Shown one piece after another: positions 34,764 through 43,576 of a DNA stretch of 64,000 nt. The first letter of the stretch is position 1. The number at the start of each line of letters is the position of its first letter. The translations under genes were made by a program, and so were the position numbers. The DNA is from Gordoniibacillus kamchatkensis (lineage in GTDB: Bacteria > Bacillota > Bacilli > Paenibacillales > NBRC-103111): contig NZ_JXAK01000030.1 in the NCBI RefSeq assembly GCF_000829455.1, forward strand, positions 1 to 64,000, read 5' to 3'. The notes under the pieces were generated by a model. The model was not told the DNA's origin and did not search any database. It saw only the letters and a program-made list of their open reading frames with translations.

Positions 34764-36167
34764 ATGAACATTGTGGAGAGTAATGCCAATCCTGTAGCGG
34801 GAAGTCCCGGCATCAAGAAAAGCGTGCTGTGGATTTACTATGTCATCTTTTTTGCCGTGTTGAACGAATCGGTGTTCAACGTATCCACGCCGAGCATTGC
34901 CCAACAGTTCGGGCTTGACGCCTCCGGCGTAAGCTGGGTCGTGACCATCTTTTTTATCCTTTTCGGCATCGGCATGGTCGTGTTCGGCAAGCTTTCCGAC
35001 ATATATGCTGTCAGGAAGCTGATCACGATCGGCATCGTCCTTTACAGCCTGGGATCTGCACTCGGCTTCGTTTTGCAAGCGTGGTACCCCGCCGTCATAG
35101 TAGCCAGGGCGTTGCAAGGAGTCGGCGGTTCCGCCATCCCGGCGCTTGTCTTCGTTATGGTCGCCCGCTTTTTTACGGCGGAAGAGCGGGGGAAAATGTT
35201 TGGCGTCATCACGTCGACTGCTTCGTTCGCGGTCGGAATCGGCCCCGTGTTCGGCGGATATGTCGCGGGCTCGCTGCACTGGGCATATTTGTTTCTCATT
35301 CCGCTACCCGTGCTTGTAGCCGTTCCTTTTTTTCGAAAGTATTTGCCGAACGAGGAGCGCAAGGCGGGCAATCTTGATTTGATCGGGACAGTGCTGCTGG
35401 GTGTTGTCGTGTCATTGGTTGTCTTGTTTACGACGGAAGGGAGCTGGATTTATTTGCTCGCCGCCTTCGCGGCTCTCCTTCTGTTTATCGTGAGAATCCG
35501 CAGCGCGAAGGAGCCGTTCGTCGATCCGGGCCTGTTCTCCAACCCGCTGTACCGTACCGGGCTCATCATCGGTTTTCTCATTTTCGGCACCGTCATGTCC
35601 GTCATGTTTGTAATCCCGCTCATGTTGAGCAAAATGTACGGCTTGTCTACGGAAAATATCGGGCTCGTCATGTTCCCCGGAGCGATCAGCGCGGTCATCT
35701 TCGGCAGAGTGGCCGGCAATATGACGGTGAAGCGCGGCAGCCATTTTGTCGTGTATCTGGGATTGGCCTTGATCTCGCTTAGCTTGTTGGTGCAATCATC
35801 ATCAATAGGCATGTGGGTATGGTATATCGGGGTCGCCCTGATCATGATGTACATCGGATTTTCGTTCGTGCAGACGGCATTGACGGAAAGCGTAACGCAA
35901 ATATTGCCTTCCCACCAAATCGGCGTCGGCATGGGGTTCTTTAATATGACCTCGACGATTTCGGGGGCGGTTGTGACGGCATTGGTCGCCAAAGCGTTGG
36001 AACAGCGGCTGTTCGCCTTCCCGCTTCACCCTCTCCTGTCGGAAGCGCGCGCTTACTTGTACGGCAATCTCATTCTGTTCCTGTGCGTGGTCGTCGTGGC
36101 GAGCGCGCTCCTGTATTGGATGTCGTTCGGCAGAAAAGTGCCGCGGCCGGCGAACGAGCCGGTATAA
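34764..36167 (+). CDS. MFS efflux transporter resembling Tet(L)/Tet(K) type
   Basis: A 467-aa protein with 14 predicted spans. 'FAVLNESVFNVSTPSIAQQF', 'VVFGKLSDIYAVRKLI' (motif A), 'PALVFVMVARFFTAEERGKM' and 'GLVMFPGAISAVIFG' follow Tet(L)-family proteins position by position, though this only suggests relatedness. Drug or cation/proton antiport is expected; tetracycline specificity cannot be claimed. ATG 34764 follows AAAGAGGAAGG; TATAAT at about 34719 may be its -10. No Tet(L)-like leader peptide is convincing. The gene is alone, between the acid-sugar unit and the riboswitch. Confidence 0.85.
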   Translation: MNIVESNANPVAGSPGIKKSVLWIYYVIFFAVLNESVFNVSTPSIAQQFGLDASGVSWVVTIFFILFGIGMVVFGKLSDIYAVRKLITIGIVLYSLGSALGFVLQAWYPAVIVARALQGVGGSAIPALVFVMVARFFTAEERGKMFGVITSTASFAVGIGPVFGGYVAGSLHWAYLFLIPLPVLVAVPFFRKYLPNEERKAGNLDLIGTVLLGVVVSLVVLFTTEGSWIYLLAAFAALLLFIVRIRSAKEPFVDPGLFSNPLYRTGLIIGFLIFGTVMSVMFVIPLMLSKMYGLSTENIGLVMFPGAISAVIFGRVAGNMTVKRGSHFVVYLGLALISLSLLVQSSSIGMWVWYIGVALIMMYIGFSFVQTALTESVTQILPSHQIGVGMGFFNMTSTISGAVVTALVAKALEQRLFAFPLHPLLSEARAYLYGNLILFLCVVVVASALLYWMSFGRKVPRPANEPV

Positions 36168-36204
36168 ACGCCGAAAGACAGGCCTGTGCGCCAGCTGGCG
36201 GCGC

Positions 36205-36233
36205 TTTACAAACCGGCTGCAGGGGCGTAATAT
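36205..36233 (+). promoter_or_regulatory. Promoter of the riboswitch transcript
   Basis: TTTACA (36205-36210) and TAATAT (36228-36233) have an exact 17-base spacer, placing the start near 36240, just before the c-di-AMP aptamer. Confidence 0.6.
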
Positions 36234-36244
36234 ACAGGATAAGA

Positions 36245-36400
36245 TTGAATTCGCTGAGTCCCGCTTCGCGGCGGGAACGGGGGAACCAAAGGGCTGCGGC
36301 GTCCATCGCTTCGGCTCCAGGGGTGAATCCCGGCCGGTAACGGCCGGGTAGGGCGACTCTCACGTCCGAATCCGGCAGCTAACCTCGTAAGCGTCATACT
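36245..36400 (+). ncRNA. c-di-AMP riboswitch (ydaO/yuaA leader)
   Basis: The conserved ydaO blocks occur in order: CGCTGAGTCCCGC (36252), GCGGGAACGGGGGAACCA, GGGGTGAATCCC, GGGTAGGGCGACTCTC, CGTCCGAATCCGGCAGCTAA and CCTCGTAAGCGT (ending about 36395). Spacing of the variable hairpins fits the two-fold symmetric c-di-AMP aptamer. Known members are OFF switches for potassium transport, osmolyte and cell-wall genes, ending transcription when c-di-AMP is high. Here an intrinsic terminator follows at 36449-36494, before the RCK-N-like gene. Confidence 0.92.
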
Positions 36401-36448
36401 GGAGAGGCAACAACATCGTATATGTAACACTGTGTTTCACTGTGTGCA

Positions 36449-36494
36449 TGGAAGCTGCGAGAAGAGTTCCTCTTCGGACAGCTTCTTTTTGTTG
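36449..36494 (+). terminator. Riboswitch expression platform terminator
   Basis: GAAGCTG (36451-36457) pairs with CAGCTTC (36479-36485), with an inner CGAGAAG/CTCTTCG stem, followed by TTTTTGTTG. It sits 50 bases after the aptamer and 20 bases before the ribosome site of the next gene. Confidence 0.8.
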
Positions 36495-36515
36495 TCTCCA
36501 CAAGGAGGAGAAACG

Positions 36516-36941
36516 ATGTCCGATAACGAAGCTGCGCGAAACCGGCCGTACATGTTAGTATCCGCTCCGAATCAAGCCGGGCTGCAATTCATTGCCGAGC
36601 TCAGGCGCAAAGGAATCGATTACTACGCGCTCGTCAACAACAATTCCGGAAAAACGCGTTTGGAAGCGATGGGCGTGAGCCGTATCATTACGGTCGACAC
36701 GGCGGATGAGAAAAGCTGGACGCCGCCGGCAGTTCCGATAGGGGACATTTATTTGTTCGAGGACAGCTTCAACTTGAGCTGCCGTTATTTGCAAATTTGC
36801 CGGCCTTGGACGGACAAGAACATCTACGTCGTAACCCGGAGGGAGTATTCGCGGCTCACGTATAGAGCGCTTGGCGCGAACCGGCTCATTCATATCCACA
36901 ATAACGATATTGCGTTTCTTTTAGACGATTTGCAGCGGTGA
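36516..36941 (+). CDS. Small Rossmann-like (RCK-N/TrkA-N-like) protein under c-di-AMP riboswitch
   Basis: 141 aa from ATG 36516 after AAGGAGG; the longer open frame runs back into the terminator. Alternating beta-alpha units can be seen: 'YMLVSAPNQAGLQFIAELRR', 'DYYALVNNNSGKTRLEAMGV', 'IITVDTADE', 'NIYVVTRREYSRLTYRALGA', 'LIHIHN'. The order resembles an RCK-N domain, but the usual GxGxxG nucleotide loop is replaced by S-A-P-N-Q-A-G. No channel gene is adjacent. Because the riboswitch class controls potassium homeostasis, a role as a gating or sensing partner for a potassium transporter is plausible but unproven. The two-component genes follow 31 bp later. Confidence 0.65.
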   Translation: MSDNEAARNRPYMLVSAPNQAGLQFIAELRRKGIDYYALVNNNSGKTRLEAMGVSRIITVDTADEKSWTPPAVPIGDIYLFEDSFNLSCRYLQICRPWTDKNIYVVTRREYSRLTYRALGANRLIHIHNNDIAFLLDDLQR

Positions 36942-36972
36942 GTAAGCTATAATAGTGGCAGGAGGGGGTATC

Positions 36973-37667
<695 letters not shown>

Positions 37668-37671
<4 letters not shown>

Positions 37672-39055
37672 ACACCGTTTTCCGCAAATGGCTGACGGTG
37701 TACTTGGCACTCCTGATCGTGACGGTCGCCAGCGTGTCGCTGCTGATCGGGTATTTCCTGGAACGGGACGTCTACCAGCAAAACAGGCGAATTTTGGAAA
37801 ATTACGCCGCGCACGTGGATGAGACGTTCCGGCTATACCGCCAAGGAGCGTACTCGTCCCAGGAGCTGACCAAGGAACTGAAGGGTCTGGAAAATGCCGC
37901 GGACGTACGGGTTAGCATCATCGGCAAAAAATGAATTATATGAAAGGCGATCTGCTCAATTTCGGCGAGCAGCCGGCGATCAACCGCTGGGTCAAGCAAG
38001 TGCAGGACGGCCGCGAGATGAACCTGATCGCCCCGTTCCAGGAAAACGACGAGGAACGGATGCTCATCGTCGGATTTCCGCTCCGGTACGGGAAGGTAAT
38101 TGAGGCAGCGGCGTTCGTGTATACGCCCGTCAGCAACATTCAGAGTTTGACCGGACGGATCGACCGCATCCTGGTGCTCGTCTCGCTCGGTATTACGGTG
38201 CCGGTTGGCTTCATTCTTTTTTTCGTATCCCGGCGGTTCGTTCGTCCGTTCAAGGATATGAGGCAGGCGGCGGCCTCCATTGCGGAAGGCAATTTCAGCG
38301 AGCGCGTGTTGTATAAGGAGAATGACGAATTGGGCGATCTGGCGAGCTCGTTTAACGGCATGGCGGAGAAGCTGGAGCGGGTCGAAACAAGCCGGAGACA
38401 GTTCATCTCGGAAATTTCCCACGAGCTTAGAACCCCTTTGACGACCGTTCGCGCTTCGTTGCAAGGGCTGGCTGACGGCATTTTGTCGGAGGAAGAAGAG
38501 CGGGAATTCACGCAGATCGCCTTGAAGGAAACGCGCCGGATGAGCCAGCTGATCGAGGATCTTCTGCAGCTGTCCGCCTTCGAGGAAAGCCACGTCCAGC
38601 TGAACAAGGAGCGGACCGATCTTGCCGCCTTAGTCCGCGAGACGGTTCAGCAAATGCGCTCCAGGTTCGACGAGAAAACGATGGAGGTGCGCACGGATGT
38701 TGCGGGCGGCGCGTTCGCGGATGTCGATCCGGACCGGATTCGCCAAGTGCTGCTCAATTTGCTGGACAACGCCGTCAAGCACAATCCGCCCGGGACGAAG
38801 GTTTGCGTGACGCTCGCGGATCGTGCGGACGCGTGGCACATCGCCGTCTGCGACAACGGGCCGGGCGTTCCCGCAGACGTAGCGGACAAGCTGTTCGACC
38901 GCCTGTACAAAGCCGATTCGAGCCGGCATACGCAGGGCGCGGGCCTCGGTCTCACGATCGCCAAATATATCGTCGAAGCGCATGGCGGGACCATTTCGGT
39001 GGAGTCGGAAATCGGAGAGGGCACTTGTTTTCGCGTGACGCTGCCTTCGAGCTGA
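37668..39055 (+). pseudogene. Sensor histidine kinase, frameshifted in the sensor domain
   Basis: Restored length is 462 aa. GTG 37668 overlaps the regulator stop. The first frame has one membrane span and the start of an extracellular sensor, then hits TGA right after the six-A run at 37926-37931; a seventh A gives ...IGKKMNYMKG and joins the second frame. That frame has the rest of the sensor, a second span (about 38160-38240), HAMP ('RRFVRPFKDMRQAAASIAEG'), the H-box FISEISHELRTPL, N-box LLNLLDNAVKHNP and G boxes DNGPGVP and GAGLGL. It autophosphorylates on the H-box histidine and serves the OmpR-type regulator. A homopolymer sequencing error is likely. Confidence 0.85.
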
Positions 39056-39134
39056 AATATTTTTGCAACAAGTGCGCATTACGATGTCCATGCAGGGTGG
39101 AAGCGCCCAATATCGCCAAAAGGTGGAGAAGCAC

Positions 39135-39623
39135 ATGAACAAAAAATGGATCGGCGGACTTGCCGCTGCCGCCATGCTGTTTGCCGCCGTACCGGCTTAT
39201 GCGGCGGGGACGCACGGCTCCCCGGCTGCCGCCAGCAGATCAGCCAAGCAAGAGAAGCAAGCCGCGCAGCTGAAGTATTGGCAGGGGCGGGCGCAAAAGC
39301 TCGGCATCGCCATAGACGGCAAGACCGTAAGCGAGCTAAAGAAAGAAATTCACGCGGCGCTGCAGCAGAAAAAAGCGGCGCAACAGCAAAAAATAACGGC
39401 GCAGCTGCAAAAGAGAGCGGCGCAGCTCGGCATCGATACCGCGGGAAAAACGAATCAGCAGCTTCGCGACGCGATCAAGCAAGCGTTGCAGGCGAAAGCG
39501 ACAGCCAGGCTGCACAAAATCGCCGCCAAGCTGCACATTAACACCGACGGCAAGACGAACGCGCAGCTTCGCGAGGAAATCAAAGCCGCCTACGCGGCAA
39601 AAAAGCAAGCGAAACAAAGTTGA
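39135..39623 (+). CDS. Small secreted protein with three SAP/Rho-N-like helical repeats
   Basis: 162 aa from ATG 39135 (RBS AGGTGGAG). Signal peptide MNKKWIGGLAAAAMLFAAVP-AYA. Then three units of about 35 residues: AQKLGIAIDGKTVSELKKEI, AAQLGIDTAGKTNQQLRDAI and AAKLHINTDGKTNAQLREEI, each followed by an Ala/Lys/Gln-rich helix. The 'A-x-x-LGI-x-x-x-GKT-x-x-x-L-x-x-x-I' pattern resembles SAP or Rho-N helix-turn-helix units, here outside the cell. Very basic and Ala/Gln-rich. The function is unknown; binding to polyanions of the cell wall or nucleic acid is a guess. It ends before a strong terminator. Confidence 0.75.
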   Translation: MNKKWIGGLAAAAMLFAAVPAYAAGTHGSPAAASRSAKQEKQAAQLKYWQGRAQKLGIAIDGKTVSELKKEIHAALQQKKAAQQQKITAQLQKRAAQLGIDTAGKTNQQLRDAIKQALQAKATARLHKIAAKLHINTDGKTNAQLREEIKAAYAAKKQAKQS

Positions 39624-39631
39624 AACGAGGC

Positions 39632-39676
39632 AAACTCCTACCGGCACTGCAGGCCGGCGGGAGTTTTATTTTTTTG
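39632..39676 (+). terminator. Terminator after the secreted repeat protein
   Basis: AAACTCC..CCGGC (39632-39645) pairs with GCCGG..GGAGTTT (39653-39666), with a 2-base mismatch inside, followed by TATTTTTTT. Confidence 0.8.
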
Positions 39677-39712
39677 GCCAAGTTATCATTGGTTGTTGAG
39701 TTCTGAGCAATA

Positions 39713-39740
39713 GAAAAAACGCCCAAACATCAGGCGTTTC
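39713..39740 (-). terminator. Terminator of the minus-strand VOC gene
   Basis: Read on the minus strand, GAAACGCC and GGCGTTT pair around an 8-9 base loop and are followed by T6C. It lies 150 bases past the VOC stop codon; the 39741-39889 stretch shows nothing else. Confidence 0.6.
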
Positions 39741-39889
39741 ATTCTGAGCTATCGTCTTCCATTACTTTAAACAACTTATATCGCCTTGGTGTGTAGCTTG
39801 TTAAATTCAAAACCTGCCATGGCCATCATCTGAAATATCGGTTGCTTCAACTCCTTTTTTCTTTTAAGCACCGAAATTTCGTCATCAAG

Positions 39890-40276
39890 TTACTTCTGCA
39901 CAATCTGAATAAGGTTGCCGCATGTATCGTCGAAGACAGCTATTGTGAGCTCGCCCATTTTTGTCGGCTCCATAGTAAAATTCACGCCGGTTTCCAATAA
40001 TCGTTTGTACTCTTTATTAATATCTGCAACGCCAAACATTGTTGCTGGGATGCCATCGGCAAATATTTTCTTTTGATACTCTTTGGCGGCAGGATGGTCA
40101 TTCGGTTCGAGTAAAAGCTCGGTACCGTCCTGCTCATCGGGAGAAACAAGCGTTATCCACCTGAATTCTCCGACGGGAACGTCATGCTTTTTTACAAAGC
40201 CGAGCGTTTCCGTATAAAACTCCAATGCCTTGTCTTGATCTTGAACGAATATACTGGCAACAATGATTTTCATCAT
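39890..40276 (-). CDS. VOC-family protein (glyoxalase fold)
   Basis: 128 aa. Minus-strand ATG 40276 follows AAAGGAGGGAAGAC; the longer frame is ignored. 'KIIVASIFVQDQDKALEFYTETLGF', 'GTELLLEPND' and 'TIAVFDDTCGNLIQIVQ' follow the PhnB/glyoxalase-like VOC group often encoded beside ArsR regulators, as here (regulator about 100 bp upstream on the same strand). An antibiotic-binding or small-molecule role is possible. Similar in length and fold but not close in sequence to the VOC protein at 8546. Confidence 0.85.
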   Translation of the reverse strand: MMKIIVASIFVQDQDKALEFYTETLGFVKKHDVPVGEFRWITLVSPDEQDGTELLLEPNDHPAAKEYQKKIFADGIPATMFGVADINKEYKRLLETGVNFTMEPTKMGELTIAVFDDTCGNLIQIVQK

Positions 40277-40373
40277 GTCTTCCCTCCTTTGATATTTGCG
40301 GCGTTGGTGTTCTGCTAACAATCTGGCTCTAATCAGAAAAACCCATACATTCGTCAGAAGGTTTTCATTAAAA

Positions 40374-40652
40374 TTACTCTATCCATCCTTTCAGCAAATT
40401 TTTAAGCGGTTCGTTGTTGAAAATAAGCACTCGATATTTTCCCTTTTTTTCTGATTTTACTAGCCCTGCATCTTCCAATGCAGAAAGATGTTTAGCTATC
40501 GCCTGTCGAGAAATGGTAAGGTCGTGCTTCATAATGAGACGTACCGTAAGTTCATACAATGTCATCTCGCTGCGTTCGGATAGTTCGTCTAATATAAGCC
40601 GCCGAGTCGAGTCGCCGAGTGCTTTGAATATAGCGTCTTTATCCCAATTCAT
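40374..40652 (-). CDS. ArsR-family winged-helix regulator, probable leaderless start
   Basis: 92 aa from minus-strand ATG 40652: 'MNWDKDAIFKALGDSTRRLILDEL', recognition region 'ISRQAIAKHLSALEDAGLV' and wing 'KKGKYRVLIFNNEPL'. It fits the ArsR subgroup that regulates VOC or SRPBCC neighbours and lacks metal-binding cysteines. No ribosome site precedes the ATG; instead a promoter at 40688-40659 would start RNA almost at the A of ATG. The longer TTG start at 40688 lies in the -35 box and is rejected. Confidence 0.82.
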   Translation of the reverse strand: MNWDKDAIFKALGDSTRRLILDELSERSEMTLYELTVRLIMKHDLTISRQAIAKHLSALEDAGLVKSEKKGKYRVLIFNNEPLKNLLKGWIE

Positions 40653-40658
40653 ATATCG

Positions 40659-40688
40659 AGTATAAGCAACTCTGGGGTTGCTTGTCAA
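40659..40688 (-). promoter_or_regulatory. Promoter/operator of the ArsR-VOC operon
   Basis: On the minus strand TTGACA (40688-40683) and TATACT (40664-40659) are 18 bases apart. The spacer holds the inverted repeat AAGCAAC-ccccaga-GTTGCTT type, a good autorepression site. The start site falls at or within a base or two of ATG 40652. Confidence 0.6.
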
Positions 40689-40764
40689 CTATAAGTAACT
40701 GAAAAGTTGCGTGATCGTGGAACCGCATTATGACGTTGATGTCGTGCTTGAATACCGGTATGAC

Positions 40765-40809
40765 AAAATGACCCGGCAGCTCCGCATGTCAGAGCTGCCG
40801 GGTCATTTT
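40765..40809. terminator. Isolated strong bidirectional terminator-like palindrome
   Basis: AAAATGACCCGGCAGCTC (40765-40782) pairs perfectly over 18 bp with GAGCTGCCGGGTCATTTT (40792-40809) around a 9-base loop, with A and T ends suiting termination either way. No gene is close on either side except the ArsR promoter. Confidence 0.6.
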
Positions 40810-40933
40810 GCAGCATGGATGGCCGCTTGCGCGGTAACCCTGGTTTATCACAGTTTCTGCTCCCGGTATTGAGCATTGCGGGAGAGAGGGGCGGGGCGGC
40901 GTTGCTTTGCGGCGAGGAGGGTGACTGATCGAA

Positions 40934-41273
40934 ACCGTTGGCTCGCAGCAAGGGGGTGAAGGGTATCAGCTGGCTCGGAGCAAGGATGTTGAAGGGTACC
41001 TGTTGGCCGCAGCCGAGTGATTGAACGATACACGCCGGCTCGCTACAAGAATATTGGATGGCGCCCGTTGGCTCGGAGCAAGGATGTTGGACGGTGCCTG
41101 TTCGCTCGCAGCAAGGATGTTGGAAGGTACCCGCTGGCTCGGAGCAAGGATTTTGAAGGGTACCTGTTGGCTCGTAGCACGGTGATTTGAACGATACACG
41201 CCGGCTCGCAGCAAGAATATTGGACGGCGCCCACTAGCTCGTAGCACGGTGGTCGAATGACATTCGCTGGCTC
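40934..41273. repeat. 33-bp tandem repeat array, about ten units
   Basis: Contiguous units of 33 bp (one of 32 and one of 34) with the core GGCTCGGAGCAAGGATGTTG and unit starts at 40967, 41000, 41032, 41065, 41098, 41131, 41164, 41198 and 41231. The block from 40967 is repeated at higher order from 41131 (offset 164 bp). The period is a multiple of three, so minus-strand frames stay open and read repeats such as RYPSTSLLRAN; whether any is translated is doubtful. There are no spacers, so it is not a CRISPR array. Confidence 0.75.
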
Positions 41274-41444
41274 TGTAGGGAACAAATTCGTTAAATTGCG
41301 CATCCTCATACGCTATTAACGCCCAAAAAAGAAAAAGCGGCAAATAGCGAACGACTGTGCTCTGCAGTAAGACCAAACGACGGTATCAGCGACTCTGAGG
41401 TCTTTATTGGCCTGGTTTCTTTAAAACGCCCCCTAACAGCGTCT

Positions 41445-41540
41445 CCAGATTCTTTGATTAGAGAATCTGGTCGCTGTTGCTTCGTTTGCGCCTTCATATT
41501 CTTCAATTTAAGAATCACGGTCGCTATTGCTCCGTTTGCG
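41445..41540. repeat. Two tandem 50-bp hairpin units
   Basis: CCAGATTCT/AGAATCTGG (41445-41470) and ATTCTT/AAGAAT (41498-41515) hairpins are each followed by GGTCGCTGTTGCTTCGTTTG and GGTCGCTATTGCTCCGTTTG at 41469 and 41519. The remainder of 41541-42187 is AT-richer non-coding sequence with degenerate inverted repeats and no recognisable gene. Confidence 0.55.
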
Positions 41541-42187
41541 TCTTGCCAGGCTCTTGGCCCTCATCGGAAGAAAGAAACTCGGAGGCCGCTCATCATCGAA
41601 GAACCTCCGATAGGAGTGTTTCCCGACGACCATCCCGGCCGCCGCCATCGCGCTAGCTATAACATGAAACACATGATCGAGGCTTAACTGGAATCCCTCC
41701 TGTTAGTGATGCTGATTGAAGCGATTTTATCCAACTACAGGGAAAACCCGCCGCTAATTCCGACGAATTCCCCCAAAGCAAGGACATACAGCCGATTTTA
41801 CTGGAGGTTTTCCCGCTAACTACGCCTTCATTGGAGATTCTGGCCATATTAAAGGGAGGATTTCCTGTAGCAGCAGAAAGTCGGGCGACTAGAGCAGCAC
41901 GATCGGTGAACCATGAATCTACGCTGCTAAAAAGATAAAGATGCGAAGTTCGGAACGTTCCCGCTAAGCAGCGATGTTTTTAAACAGCGTCATAAGGAAT
42001 GTTTGAGTTCTTTAAAGCAAAGAAGCCCCGAAATGCATTGCTTACATCATGAAAACTTCCCGGCTTACGATGCGAGTTTTATCCGAAAATACTTCGATAG
42101 AAGTTTTCATAAGTAAGCAGCGCGGGATGACGCCGCGGCAGCAGGGCAAAGATAGCAATGAGTTTAACGCAAGAAAGGTTGTTTGGG

Positions 42188-42553
42188 ATGGAACGAAAAC
42201 GGACGGATTTTAAATACGTGCAGCAGCACCTTGCCAACGAGCGGACTTTTCTGGCGTGGGTACGAACGGCCATCACGATTATCGGGCTCGGGTTTTTGGC
42301 GGCGGGGGTCGTGTTTCGCACGACGACGTACGAACATATCGGCCATACGCTGGCCGCAATTGTCGGCATCGGGGCCGTGCTCGTCGGGGGCGTCGTCATC
42401 GCGATGGCGGCGGCCGGGTACAAAACCAAACAAAAGCGAATCAACGAAGAGTCGTTCGAATCGCCGTCCGCGATCATCTGGTTTGCCGCCGCGGGGCTCG
42501 CCTTGATGTCGGCGTTCCTCATCCTTCTCGTTATTTTGCTGCTCCTGTATTAA
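42188..42553 (+). CDS. DUF202 (YidH-family) membrane protein
   Basis: 121 aa from ATG 42188. 'DFKYVQQHLANERTFLAWVRTAITIIGLGFLAAG' is the DUF202 signature, followed by two more hydrophobic helices ('LAAIVGIGAVLVGGVVIAMA', 'IIWFAAAGLALMSAFLILLV'). Small three-span inner-membrane protein found in many bacteria. The function is unknown. It stands alone after a long non-coding region, with AAAGG 11 bases upstream as a modest ribosome site. Confidence 0.85.
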   Translation: MERKRTDFKYVQQHLANERTFLAWVRTAITIIGLGFLAAGVVFRTTTYEHIGHTLAAIVGIGAVLVGGVVIAMAAAGYKTKQKRINEESFESPSAIIWFAAAGLALMSAFLILLVILLLLY

Positions 42554-42664
42554 ATCCCTTTACGCGCTGTTATAAAAGCTAAACCTGCGTTATATACAAA
42601 AGCTCCCATTCAAGTAAGCTGAGAATGAAAGGTTCTGATATTCAGATAAGCGAGGAGCGGGAGC

Positions 42665-43576
42665 ATGAACATCGGATTTATCGGACTAGGGAAGATGGGC
42701 GGCGCGATGGCAGGCCGGCTACATGCCGCCGGACACCGGGTCGTCGGTTTCGACGCGAATCAGGCTGCGTTAACGGCCGCGGGAGAACGTGGACTTGAGG
42801 TGGCCGGATCCATCACGGAGCTGGCGGAAGCGCTTGAAGCCCCCCGCGTTGTTTGGATAATGACGCCTCCCGGCGCACCGACGGAAGCCGCCGTCACTGA
42901 GTTGAAGGCGGCGCTAGGCGCTGGCGATTTGGTCATCGACGGCGGAAATTCGGATTTTCGCGACACTTTGCGCCGGGCCGCCGAGCTGCGCGAGCAGGGC
43001 ATCACTTTAGTCGATGTCGGGGTCAGCGGCGGGGTACAAGGAGCCCAAAACGGATGCGGGCTGCTGGTCGGCTCCGATCCGTCCGATTTCGAACGGCTGA
43101 AGCCGATTTTCGATGCGCTGGCGGCGAAGGGCGGTTGCGCGCATGTGGGCCGCAGCGGCGCCGGACATTTTGCCAAGGCCGTTCACAACGGCGTGGAATA
43201 CGCCATCATGCAAGCTTATGGCGAAGGCTATGAGCTTTTGGCGGCTTCGGATATCGACGTCGATGTTCTCGCTACGCTCGAAGCGTGGCAGGCCGGCTGT
43301 TCCATTCGCTCGCATCTGCTCGAAAAGCTGATCGAGGCCCTCCGGCCGGATCCGGCCTTGGAGAGCATCCGAGGTTATGCCGCTGATTCGGGTATGGGAC
43401 GCTGGACCGTCGAGGAGGCGATCCGCCTGCGCGTCCCGACTCCGACGATTTCCGCAGCGCTGCAAGCGCGGTTCAGATCGCAGCAGGACGATTCCCCGAC
43501 GATGAAGAGCATCGCCGCGCTCCGGGGAGTGATCGGCGGCCACGCCGTGCTGAAGTCGGAAGGCGGGAGCAAATGA
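42665..43576 (+). CDS. gnd: 6-phosphogluconate dehydrogenase, decarboxylating (short GndA/YqeC type)
   Basis: A 303-aa enzyme of the short class, common in gluconate clusters. NAD(P) loop 'MNIGFIGLGKMGGAMAGRL', 'LVIDGGNSDFRDTLRR', 'VDVGVSGGVQGAQNGCGLLVG', catalytic region 'GAGHFAKAVHNGVEYAIMQ' (Lys and Asn) and 'DSGMGRWTVEEAI'. It oxidises 6-phosphogluconate to ribulose 5-phosphate plus CO2. First gene of gnd-hxlB-kinase; its stop overlaps the next start (ATGA). ATG 42665 follows GAGGAGCGGG. Confidence 0.93.
   Translation: MNIGFIGLGKMGGAMAGRLHAAGHRVVGFDANQAALTAAGERGLEVAGSITELAEALEAPRVVWIMTPPGAPTEAAVTELKAALGAGDLVIDGGNSDFRDTLRRAAELREQGITLVDVGVSGGVQGAQNGCGLLVGSDPSDFERLKPIFDALAAKGGCAHVGRSGAGHFAKAVHNGVEYAIMQAYGEGYELLAASDIDVDVLATLEAWQAGCSIRSHLLEKLIEALRPDPALESIRGYAADSGMGRWTVEEAIRLRVPTPTISAALQARFRSQQDDSPTMKSIAALRGVIGGHAVLKSEGGSK

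Noticed and set aside
40934-41273. CRISPR-like array
   Set aside because: The 33-bp units are contiguous with no unique spacers, and there are no cas genes in the window.
40966-41376. Minus-strand 136-codon repeat protein
   Set aside because: The frame is open only because the repeat period is a multiple of three; there is no ribosome site, promoter or composition typical of neighbouring genes. Kept as a repeat finding instead.
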